A stretch of 15,582 nucleotides of DNA from an uncultured Collinsella sp. (GTDB taxonomy: Bacteria > Actinomycetota > Coriobacteriia > Coriobacteriales > Coriobacteriaceae). The stretch is from assembly GCA_900551665.1 (NCBI GenBank), contig URWW01000040.1, positions 1-15,582 of the forward strand. The letters run 5' to 3'. Position numbers and translations under genes: made by a program. How positions within the stretch are numbered: the first letter of the stretch is position 1; each line of letters opens with the position of its first letter. Positions 1 to 6,444 of this stretch are shown piece after piece. Below the pieces are notes generated by a model. It was given only the letters and a program-made list of their open reading frames with translations. It had not been told where the DNA came from and ran no database searches.

Positions 1-1
1 C

Positions 2-1855
2 GCACTGGTGAGTACCAAGGCCTTCGGCATGGGAATCGACATCAACGACATCAACGCGATCTACCATTACGCACCCACCGGCAACCTGGCAGACTACATT
101 CAGGAAATCGGCCGTGGCGCCCGCAAGAACGATCTGCGCGCAACAGCCGTGATCGATTACTTCCAACAGGACACCCGCTATGCCAGGCAGCTCTACGCGA
201 TGTCCCGTTTTGCCCAATGGCAACTCCGCGAGATGATGGGTAAGCTCTACTCCCTCTACGCGGCTCGGCCCGTCAAGTCGCGCACGATGAACATGCTCGT
301 CTCCCCTAATTCGTTCTCCTACCTGTTCTCCGACAGCAAGGACGCGACAGAGATGACCAACCGCGCAAAGGGCGCGCTCATGATGATTGCCCAAGACCTG
401 GAGGAGCGGTACAACTTCCCCGTCATCGTGGTACAACCCAAGCCCTCGTACGCAAAGCAGTTCGTGTGCATCAACAGCAACCATGAGCAGAATATGGTTG
501 GAAAATACGGTCGATACCTGAAAAAGCTCTCGAATGCCAGAGCCCATCTCGAGGATCGACCAGGCCAGCATGTTACAAAGGTCTCCGACATGGGGGCGAT
601 CTACTCACTCGACATGGCCCAGATGTGGGAGGAGCGCTTCCCCAACCAGACCTTCGCGCAATTCAAGCGAAGCCTCTTCACCGGTGAACTGGAGGGCGAG
701 GGCGGCCGGCCGATCCTATCCCCCAGGCTTTCCCTAACCATCAACTACAACGGGACCTTCGACCATGTGGCCGGCCTTTTTGAGGGCTATATGGCCGCGC
801 TCGTCCGGACGCTTTCCGGCTTGCAACGAGCCGGGCAGTTCACGTCCTCCCAGTTCCGCAAGGCGCTCGCCGACGAGTTGGGCCCCGACACCCCCATGCC
901 CAAAAATGCCGACACGCTCCTCAAGGCCCTGGTCCTACCCCAGGGAAGCGATGAGCACGTGGTCAAATGCCTCTTCAAGACCGTGCATGCGAGCAACCCC
1001 AACCAGCCGACATACGCGGTAAAGGGAAAGTACCTCGTGTCCATCGAGCCCAAGGCGCGTCGCGCCCTCAATTCGCTCAGACCGCTCAAGGGCACATCTG
1101 CCAGGCTCTTCCTCAACCCCAAGGCGCTGGGCAACCGCTACGAAGTCGCCGAGCTGCTGCAGATCCTCGACCTCGCGGCATACGAGATTCGCGGCGGCGA
1201 TGAACCCGAGATCTTCGTCCGCCTGAACGACCCGCACAAGGTGCAGTCGCTGGCGAACGACAAGCGCTACGCCAACAACGTGCTGCGCAGACTCAACGAG
1301 CGCCATGACTATGCGGCGCAGGTCATCTCGAGCTTCTTCCGCACGCCCATGGAGGACGTGGACCGCTGGGACCTCATCGAGGAGTACTTCCTCGGCAACG
1401 ACGACTACGTTGCCCAGGCGCTGCACATCGGCGACGGCAGCCAGGAGCCCGCCGAAAAGAAGGTCAAATTCCGCGGGGAAAAGAAGCTCTCACTCGGCCT
1501 TACGACGAGGATCGAGCCCGAGACCCCCATGGACCCGCGGCCGCCGTTCCGCATCTGGAAGAACTTGGCTCCCGAGTGCACCAATTCGCGAGAGCTGGCC
1601 GACCTCGATACACTCAAGGGGCTCACGCGCGGGTCAAATTACGCCATGCCCATCGATCACCCCACGGTTACCGTGGAAAGCACCGGTGCGGAGCTGCACC
1701 CCATGCTCGCATGGAAGGATCAGCGCGTGCTGCTTTTCTCCATGGCTCGAGCGGGTGACTTCGAGGCAGCTCAGAAGACCGACTGGCGAAGCTACCTCCT
1801 CGGGCAGGGCAAGGGCATCGAACAGCTCGCCGAGGATATCAAGACCGAGATCTAA
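2..1855 (+). CDS. SF2 RecQ-like DNA helicase, C-terminal part (5' end outside window)
   Basis: The reading frame is already open at the left edge, where it reads ALVSTKAFGMGID, so the GTG at base 8 is not a real start and the N-terminal helicase lobe is missing. The visible part begins with SF2 motif V (STKAFGMGID) and motif VI (QEIGRGAR, with the arginine-finger arginines), spaced as in RecQ-type helicases; RecQ itself has QEIGRAGR. About 570 residues follow that I cannot assign to a RecQ zinc, winged-helix or HRDC domain. They include a conserved-looking stretch around IFVRLNDPHKV and RWDLIEEYFLG near residues 400-470. It probably acts as an ATP-dependent helicase or translocase on DNA. It lies on the same strand as pglX-tail/pglZ, so a role as a BREX accessory helicase is inferred from context only. 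It ends in TAA with no terminator before the convergent DUF3800 gene. Confidence 0.8.
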   Translation, partial: ALVSTKAFGMGIDINDINAIYHYAPTGNLADYIQEIGRGARKNDLRATAVIDYFQQDTRYARQLYAMSRFAQWQLREMMGKLYSLYAARPVKSRTMNMLVSPNSFSYLFSDSKDATEMTNRAKGALMMIAQDLEERYNFPVIVVQPKPSYAKQFVCINSNHEQNMVGKYGRYLKKLSNARAHLEDRPGQHVTKVSDMGAIYSLDMAQMWEERFPNQTFAQFKRSLFTGELEGEGGRPILSPRLSLTINYNGTFDHVAGLFEGYMAALVRTLSGLQRAGQFTSSQFRKALADELGPDTPMPKNADTLLKALVLPQGSDEHVVKCLFKTVHASNPNQPTYAVKGKYLVSIEPKARRALNSLRPLKGTSARLFLNPKALGNRYEVAELLQILDLAAYEIRGGDEPEIFVRLNDPHKVQSLANDKRYANNVLRRLNERHDYAAQVISSFFRTPMEDVDRWDLIEEYFLGNDDYVAQALHIGDGSQEPAEKKVKFRGEKKLSLGLTTRIEPETPMDPRPPFRIWKNLAPECTNSRELADLDTLKGLTRGSNYAMPIDHPTVTVESTGAELHPMLAWKDQRVLLFSMARAGDFEAAQKTDWRSYLLGQGKGIEQLAEDIKTEI

Positions 1856-1875
1856 GTTCATGCCCATGTGTCAAG

Positions 1876-1892
1876 AAAGGAGGAGCCCCATG
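1876..1892 (+). promoter_or_regulatory. Strong Shine-Dalgarno plus ATG without an obvious gene (remnant start?)
   Basis: Twenty nucleotides after the helicase stop is AAAGGAGG, 6 nt before an ATG at 1890, an essentially ideal ribosome-binding site. The frame reads MAQNQSNPMASM and then runs antisense to the DUF3800 gene without any recognisable domain. One explanation is that it is the surviving start of the gene that originally followed the helicase, cut off by insertion of the DUF3800 cassette. It could instead be chance, or a site that keeps ribosomes on the mRNA (see findings). Confidence 0.35.
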
Positions 1893-1904
1893 GCTCAGAA
1901 CCAA

Positions 1905-2639
1905 TCAAACCCAATGGCCAGCATGAGCTGTGGGGCAACTCACCCGCGGGTCGAACGAATCACCCCACACCGCCTTTTTACGAAGCTCCTTGTAAGGCCC
2001 TTTCTTGAATCGACTCCAACCTCCAAAAAACTTCTCGTCGGTTGCGCTGGCCCTGCGCTCTGCATAACGAATCGCAGCCGCCTCGAGCGCACAAACATAA
2101 TCAGCGGCTTGCGAGAGCCTGTATTCGCTCGCAACCGCAGGACGATAAGCAATTGCTTCCTTAGACAAGGCGTATTCAACAGCTCGCTTAACCGCCCAAC
2201 TGATGGATGCCTGCCCTCCGTCGTAGTAGATCTTAACGACATCATAGGACTGCAGATAACCAAGGTTGTCAAAGAGAAACTCGATAAGGGCTTTTCTCAT
2301 TGCGGTTGCCAGCTCGTCAGGGGAATTGAACTCAGACGCCCTAAACGAGAACAAAACATAGCGAATGGGAAGATGACGAAAGAAGACGCGAAAGCTCGTA
2401 AGCAATCTGGATCTAGTCTCAAGAGAAAGACCCTTATAGGCATCGTGCCCGTTCAGAAGGGGCTCTGCATGGAAGGGGATGTTGGGCAGTCCCGCCGACG
2501 CCAGGGCGCCCTCGTATCGTCCAATCGACTCGTCGATCTTGTCAGCCTGGTCATGGAGAACGAGCGCGACGAGATAATGTTTACACTTGAGGTCATCACT
2601 ACCAGATTCATCGATGAAGATGCTCAACTCACGCGTCAC
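1905..2639 (-). CDS. DUF3800 family protein
   Basis: A 244-residue protein with the DUF3800 hallmarks: FIDESG at residues 8-13, IYYDGG at 137-142 and SQAADYVC at 177-183. These are the spaced acidic positions of what is generally considered an RNase H-like fold. Biochemical function is unknown; the family is common in phage, plasmid and defence neighbourhoods. The start is GTG at 2639, preceded by a purine-rich GGGAGGGAGG site; it gives the family N-terminus directly. The last 20 or so residues (after KKAVWGDSF) look non-family and may be read-through into flanking DNA. GC is about 52% against 60-66% in neighbouring genes, and the gene opposes the BREX genes, both pointing to independent acquisition. 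It uses no TTA, CTA or TCA codon, so it seems adapted to a high-GC host. Confidence 0.85.
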   Translation of the reverse strand: MTRELSIFIDESGSDDLKCKHYLVALVLHDQADKIDESIGRYEGALASAGLPNIPFHAEPLLNGHDAYKGLSLETRSRLLTSFRVFFRHLPIRYVLFSFRASEFNSPDELATAMRKALIEFLFDNLGYLQSYDVVKIYYDGGQASISWAVKRAVEYALSKEAIAYRPAVASEYRLSQAADYVCALEAAAIRYAERRASATDEKFFGGWSRFKKGPYKELRKKAVWGDSFDPRVSCPTAHAGHWV

Positions 2640-2712
2640 GAGGCCTCCCTCCCAATAAAAAAGCCGGGGAAAACGTCCCCGGCACTTGGAAGCCCCTTTT
2701 ATAAAAGAGACT
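2640..2712 (-). promoter_or_regulatory. Structured 5' leader of the DUF3800 gene (possible cis-regulatory RNA)
   Basis: From the predicted transcription start near 2712, a leader of about 70 nt precedes the DUF3800 GTG. It contains the 12-bp perfect palindrome CTTTTATAAAAG (2696-2707), then the terminator hairpin described separately, then GGGAGGGAGG as ribosome-binding site. Conserved RNA motifs upstream of DUF3800 genes (the DUF3800-I to -XI series) are known from comparative genomics. I cannot match this leader to a particular member by eye. Confidence 0.4.
2657..2683 (-). terminator. Intrinsic terminator/attenuator in front of DUF3800
   Basis: On the minus strand GCCGGGG (2683-2677) pairs perfectly with CCCCGGC (2669-2663) around a 7-nt loop, followed immediately by six T (2662-2657). 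The plus direction has no T-run, so it terminates minus-strand transcription only. Three nucleotides after the T-run the DUF3800 Shine-Dalgarno begins. The terminator therefore sits inside the gene's own leader, which suggests attenuation, unless it is a leftover end of a lost minus-strand gene. Confidence 0.75.
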
Positions 2713-2718
2713 ATTACT

Positions 2719-2748
2719 TATATACCACGAACCGGAACGTCGAATCAA
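2719..2748 (-). promoter_or_regulatory. Probable sigma-70-type promoter for DUF3800
   Basis: Read on the minus strand: -35-like TTGATT (2748-2743), an 18-nt spacer and -10-like TATATA (2724-2719), in a segment of about 30% GC (2701-2780). The predicted start is near 2712, leaving room for the leader and attenuator. This is a motif call only. Confidence 0.45.
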
Positions 2749-2760
2749 TTCTATCAAAAT

Positions 2761-2776
2761 TAGAACATATGTTCTA
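2761..2776. promoter_or_regulatory. Perfect 16-bp palindrome, candidate LexA/SOS box
   Basis: TAGAACATATGTTCTA is perfectly self-complementary. Its core GAACATATGTTC fits the Gram-positive LexA (DinR) operator GAAC-RNRY-GTTC exactly. It overlaps the -10-like hexamer of the plus-strand pglX-tail gene and lies just upstream of the DUF3800 -35 element, so LexA bound here would block the former and might affect the latter. The match is seen in sequence; LexA binding is inferred. Confidence 0.6.
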
Positions 2777-2780
2777 TACT
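2775..2780 (+). promoter_or_regulatory. Candidate -10 element for the pglX-tail gene
   Basis: TATACT (5 of 6 to TATAAT) starts inside the last two bases of the LexA-like palindrome and lies 43 nt before the ATG at 2824. No convincing -35 is visible (TATCAA at the 17-bp spacing), so the promoter would be weak or activator-dependent. The reading frame is preceded by AAAGGCGG, 6 nt before the ATG. Confidence 0.35.
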
Positions 2781-2823
2781 AATCATTCAGGGGACTGCCC
2801 TCCAGGTAGAAAGGCGGCTTAAC

Positions 2824-3798
2824 ATGGCAAAGCTCATCAGCATGAACTACGAGGCCCACAAGAAGGAGGTCAACGACCGCTTCGAGCAGCTCCGGGCCAA
2901 CGAGGAGGAGCTCAACCGCATCTTCGCCCGCATCTACAACATGGAGGGCGAGGTCCCCATCGAGGTCGAGGACAAGTACGTCTCGGTGGCGCGCATCTTC
3001 GACACCGCCGAGGAGATCCCCGAGAGCTACAAGGGCAACAAGTACGTGCGCACCAAGCGCGACGAGATCGTGAGCCTCATCTCCTACGCCGTGGGCTGCA
3101 TGTTCGGCCGCTACTCGCTGGACGTCGACGGCCTGGTGCTCGCCAACGCGGGCGACACCGTGGAGGACTACCTGGCCAAGATGCCCGACCCCGCACACGT
3201 CACCTTCATGCCCGACGCGGACAACGTCCTGCCCATCACCGACGACGAGTACTTCGAGGACGACGTGGTGGCGCGCTTCGTGAAGTTCGTCGAGGTCGCC
3301 TACGGGCCCGAGACGCTCGAAATGAACCTCAAGTTCGTGGCCGACGCGCTGGACCCCAAGTCCAAGGCCGACGCCCGCGGCACCATCCGCGCGTACTTCC
3401 TCAAGGACTTCTACAAGGACCACTGCTCCACCTACAAGAAGCGCCCCATCTACTGGCTGCTGGACTCCGGCAAGAAGAACGGATTCAAGGCCCTGGTGTA
3501 CATGCACCGCTGGCGCCCCGACCTGCTGGCCCAGGTGCGCACAAGCTACATCCACCCGCAGCAGGAGCGCTACCGCGGCCGCCTGGAGCTGCTGGAGCGC
3601 CGCGCGCAGGACGCAGAGGGCCGTCAGCTCGCGCAGGTCGAGAAGGAGCGCAAGACCGTGGAGGCCCAGGCCGAGGAGCTCGCCAAGTACGAGGAAAAGG
3701 TCCACGCCCTGGCCGACCAGATGATCGGCATCGACCTGGACGACGGCGTGAAGGTCAACTACGCCAAGTTCGACACCATCCTGGCAAAGATCAAATAA
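2824..3798 (+). CDS. pglX: BREX-1 PglX, C-terminal tail only (methyltransferase and target-recognition parts missing)
   Basis: All 324 residues correspond to the end of BREX type 1 PglX, a protein normally around 1200 residues. Recognisable blocks are NEEELNRIFARIY (26-38), SYAVGCMFGRYSLD (87-100), ITDDEYFEDD (138-147), FLKDFYKDH and KKRPIYWLLDSGKKNGFKAL (192-224), IHPQQERY (243-250), a coiled coil (about 250-300) and the family-type terminus VNYAKFDTILAKIK. The N-terminal adenine-N6 methyltransferase domain with its SAM and NPPY motifs is absent. Upstream in this frame is a stop at 2761 and 20 non-PglX codons, so the protein as encoded cannot methylate DNA. About 95% of codons end in G or C, higher than in wHTH, pglZ or helicase. 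It may be a rearrangement product, a silent tail for recombination with another pglX allele, or a split subunit. The next gene starts 16 nt downstream. Confidence 0.85.
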   Translation: MAKLISMNYEAHKKEVNDRFEQLRANEEELNRIFARIYNMEGEVPIEVEDKYVSVARIFDTAEEIPESYKGNKYVRTKRDEIVSLISYAVGCMFGRYSLDVDGLVLANAGDTVEDYLAKMPDPAHVTFMPDADNVLPITDDEYFEDDVVARFVKFVEVAYGPETLEMNLKFVADALDPKSKADARGTIRAYFLKDFYKDHCSTYKKRPIYWLLDSGKKNGFKALVYMHRWRPDLLAQVRTSYIHPQQERYRGRLELLERRAQDAEGRQLAQVEKERKTVEAQAEELAKYEEKVHALADQMIGIDLDDGVKVNYAKFDTILAKIK

Positions 3799-3814
3799 TT
3801 GGGAAGGCTCCCCC

Positions 3815-6436
3815 ATGGACTCCGCAGCACTCACCCTCACCCTGTTCTCGCGCGGCTGGCTGTATTTTGACAGCCGAGCCATCACGTGGGACGGTACCCG
3901 CCACACGATTCCGGCCCCGGAAATCAACGGCGCGCAGATCATGGACATCATCACGTTTAGCAATAGCGAATGCGGGCCCGGCACTGACCTAAACGATGTC
4001 TGCGCCACGGCATTCAAGGGCATGCAAGCCGTTGCCGAGGATACGGACCTGCGGACTGAGCGCAGTGACGTGCGCCCCTCGCTGCTGAACCTGATGCCCG
4101 AAGGGGATGTGACAGGCATCAGCCTGGTGTCGCTGCTCGGCGCCGCAGAACTCTGGAGCGTTGAGCAGGCGGGTGCGGACTCGTATGCAATCAGCTGTGA
4201 CGAACAGCTCGCGACGGGCATTCCCGAGTGCGAGCACATGCTTGCAGGCGTGGTCGATGCGCTGCGTTCGGCCGACCCCTCACTGTGTGGAGAGGCCAGC
4301 TATACGTTCCTGCACACCAGTGGCGCGGAGCTGCCTGAGCCCGCGGATGAGGTGAAGTCCGCGGATGGACCGGCGGTCGAAGCCGAGCCCGAACCCGAAG
4401 CGGAACCTGAGCCCGTGGTTGAGCCCGAAGCCGAACCTGAGCCCGAGGTTGAGGTGGAAGTTGAGTCCGAACCAGAACCCGAGCCCGAGCCTGTAGTTGA
4501 GCCCGAACCTGAGGTTGAGCCCGAGCCAAATTCCATGATTGAGCCCGAGGTCGAGACAGAATCGGACACTGAGTCCAAGCCCAGCGGCGCTTCCGCAAAA
4601 GAGCCCACGGCAGTTGTCTGCGACGGCATGCGTATCGACCTCCGCACGCGCCTGGTCCACGTTTTCGATCGCGAGGTGCAGCTCTATCGCAGGGAGTTCG
4701 ACCTCCTCGTTCTCCTTGCCCGCAACCCCGAATCGACGTACAGCACCGCCAGCATCAGAGACGCACTCGGTGCCAACTGCGAACTCAACAGCATCAACAT
4801 GTACGTGGGCCTCGTGCGCAGCAAGATCGGCGATGACCCCAATTACCCGCAGTGGGTGGCAACCGTCGAAGGTGGATACCGCTTTGTGGGAAAGAACCCC
4901 CGGCTCGTGTGCGAAGAAGAAGCCGAGGTCCCACCCATCGAGCATTGGCGCTCCGCCAATGATGGCCGTCTGCTCGTCATCGATCGCGTGTCGGAGACCG
5001 CCGCGGTTGACGGAGAGCCGGCCCATCTCAGCAAAAAAGAATTCGCAATCCTTTCCGCACTCACCAGCCGCCAGGGAGGTGTGTGGGAAAACGAAGAGCT
5101 CTCTCAGCTCGTCCTCGGAGTTGGCTTTGTGGAAAGCAGTCGCGCCCTCTCAACGTACATGAACAAGATCCGCTCCGTACTGGGCGATAGCCCCAAGAGC
5201 ACTTCCTGGATCAAGACCGTCCGCGGTGTTGGCTACCGCATGATTGGCGCACTCGAGCCCGTCGATCTGGCGGCGTATGACTCCAGCAATGACAACTCCC
5301 CCATTGCCACGCAGGAAACCAATGCCGATCACGGCGAAGCCATAGAAGTCAGCGACGTAGCACCCGATACCGATACCGAGATCGAAAACATCATCGATAT
5401 TCAGCCGAGGACCGCAATCGAGGTCACCGAGGAGGCCCACGCAGACGAAGAAGCCCCCTTACAGGACATCGCTTCGCAGCCCGAGCCGGCGCCCTCCCCT
5501 ATTAACGAATCTGACGATAAGGCAATCAAAAACGCCGAACGTCTTGCGACCAAAGCGGCGAACGAGCAGGAAGCCATGATGAACCTGGAGTTCCCGGACT
5601 TCCCGCAAGAGCTGCTCTTAGTAGAAAAAGATATCCACACGCACGCTTCGCGCTACGCCGTCGCACTCTACGTGATCGCTCGCGTGGTACCCGAAGGCCG
5701 CCCGTTCTCCCTTGTGCAGCTTCGTAGGATCGTACGGCCATATCTGTTGTCCGCAGGCCTCAAGCGTCTAAGCATCCCGACGTTGAACGCGGCGTGCCGT
5801 GAGCTCGCCGCGCGCGAACTCGGCTCCATCGAGCTTGATTCCGATGGGGAGGTTGCCACCTTCCGCGCCAAGAGACTCACGGCGCAAGATGCACTGCGCA
5901 TCGCAATGGAATTCGACACGCTCGGGGCATTCGACCCGGCGCTCTCCACCGCTGCGGTCGAGGCGGACATTGCGCCCGAACCCGTGCCGGAGCCGGAGGC
6001 CGTGCCCGCTCCGGAACTGGAGGCGGAACCCGAACCCGTGGCCGAACCCGAGCCCGTGGCCGATCCCGTGGCCATGGCCGATCCCGTTGCCGTGGCCGAT
6101 CCCGTTGCCGTGGCCGAGCCCGTGGCCGAGCCGGCGCCCGCGCCAGAGATCGATCCCGCCGCGCTCTCCAAACTCGAGGACGCCATTGCAAAGGCAACCC
6201 GCGACCTCGCCGTCCTTGACCCCAAACCCCTGCAAGATAAACTTGATGCCCTGACCCAAGAACGCGCGGGACTCGGCTTTTTCAAGTTCTCCGCCAAGAA
6301 GGAGCTCGATCAAAGGATTGCCGCCGTTGAGCGCGAACTCGCAGAGCTCAAGAGCAGGGATTCCGAGCGCCATGAACTCAAAACGTTGCTGGGTGGCTAC
6401 GCCAAGCAGCGCGATGACCTTTTGAATACCAGGTAG
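3815..6436 (+). CDS. Large orphan DNA-binding protein with two OmpR/PhoB-type winged-helix domains
   Basis: An 873-residue protein, not a recognised BREX component. Layout: an N-terminal region of unknown fold (1-180); a Glu/Pro-rich repeat linker (189-250); a first OmpR/PhoB-type winged helix (about 268-360, with REFDLLVLLARNP, INMYVGLVRSKIGDDP and VEGGYRFVG); a second winged helix (about 384-477, with LSKKEFAILSAL, STYMNKIRSVLGDSP and IKTVRGVGYRMIG); an acidic linker; a compact region (595-700) that might be a further small helical or winged-helix domain; a second Pro/Glu/Ala-Val repeat (720-780); and a C-terminal coiled coil (about 783-870) around LGFFKFSAKKELDQRI. There is no receiver domain, kinase, signal peptide or membrane segment. 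The start ATG has GGGAAGG 8 nt upstream, and the stop TAG forms part of the ribosome-binding site of pglZ 8 nt later, so it is almost certainly co-translated with pglZ. A role as BREX regulator or DNA-tethering scaffold is inference. Confidence 0.8.
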   Translation: MDSAALTLTLFSRGWLYFDSRAITWDGTRHTIPAPEINGAQIMDIITFSNSECGPGTDLNDVCATAFKGMQAVAEDTDLRTERSDVRPSLLNLMPEGDVTGISLVSLLGAAELWSVEQAGADSYAISCDEQLATGIPECEHMLAGVVDALRSADPSLCGEASYTFLHTSGAELPEPADEVKSADGPAVEAEPEPEAEPEPVVEPEAEPEPEVEVEVESEPEPEPEPVVEPEPEVEPEPNSMIEPEVETESDTESKPSGASAKEPTAVVCDGMRIDLRTRLVHVFDREVQLYRREFDLLVLLARNPESTYSTASIRDALGANCELNSINMYVGLVRSKIGDDPNYPQWVATVEGGYRFVGKNPRLVCEEEAEVPPIEHWRSANDGRLLVIDRVSETAAVDGEPAHLSKKEFAILSALTSRQGGVWENEELSQLVLGVGFVESSRALSTYMNKIRSVLGDSPKSTSWIKTVRGVGYRMIGALEPVDLAAYDSSNDNSPIATQETNADHGEAIEVSDVAPDTDTEIENIIDIQPRTAIEVTEEAHADEEAPLQDIASQPEPAPSPINESDDKAIKNAERLATKAANEQEAMMNLEFPDFPQELLLVEKDIHTHASRYAVALYVIARVVPEGRPFSLVQLRRIVRPYLLSAGLKRLSIPTLNAACRELAARELGSIELDSDGEVATFRAKRLTAQDALRIAMEFDTLGAFDPALSTAAVEADIAPEPVPEPEAVPAPELEAEPEPVAEPEPVADPVAMADPVAVADPVAVAEPVAEPAPAPEIDPAALSKLEDAIAKATRDLAVLDPKPLQDKLDALTQERAGLGFFKFSAKKELDQRIAAVERELAELKSRDSERHELKTLLGGYAKQRDDLLNTR
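4379..4564 (+). repeat. Degenerate Glu-Pro coding repeat
   Basis: Irregular GAGCCCGAACCTGAG-type units encode EPEP/EPEV/EPVV runs (residues 189-250 of the winged-helix protein). They form a stiff, acidic linker before the first winged helix. Codon choice varies between units, so the array is old rather than freshly amplified. Confidence 0.85.
5972..6154 (+). repeat. Second low-complexity Pro/Glu/Val/Ala repeat, with an 18-bp tandem core
   Basis: Encodes residues 720-780 (EPVPEPEAVP to AEPAPAPEID). Within it, 6062-6115 holds three tandem 18-bp units: the second and third are identical (GATCCCGTTGCCGTGGCC) and the first differs at two positions. This encodes repeated DPVAVA. The unit is a multiple of three, so copy-number change would alter linker length without frameshift. 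Confidence 0.85.
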
Positions 6437-6444
6437 GAGCAACT

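Noticed and set aside
1932..1972. A stretch near the DUF3800 3' end with a TTCGACC-like segment that briefly suggested a tRNA T-arm or att site.
   Set aside because: No cloverleaf can be drawn around it and no matching copy occurs on the other side of the cassette.
2779..4239. A 486-codon minus-strand frame opposite the pglX tail.
   Set aside because: Translation is Leu/Val/His/Gly low-complexity typical of antisense to GC3-rich genes, and the plus-strand PglX match is unambiguous.
4280..5026. Long minus-strand open frames opposite the winged-helix gene, including Gly/Leu/Phe- and Ser/Gly-rich translations.
   Set aside because: They are the reverse reading of the Glu/Pro repeat codons; no ribosome-binding site or recognisable domain.
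4623..5254. The winged-helix gene as an ordinary two-component response regulator.
   Set aside because: There are two effector domains, no receiver domain with its Asp/Lys pocket, and no histidine kinase nearby.
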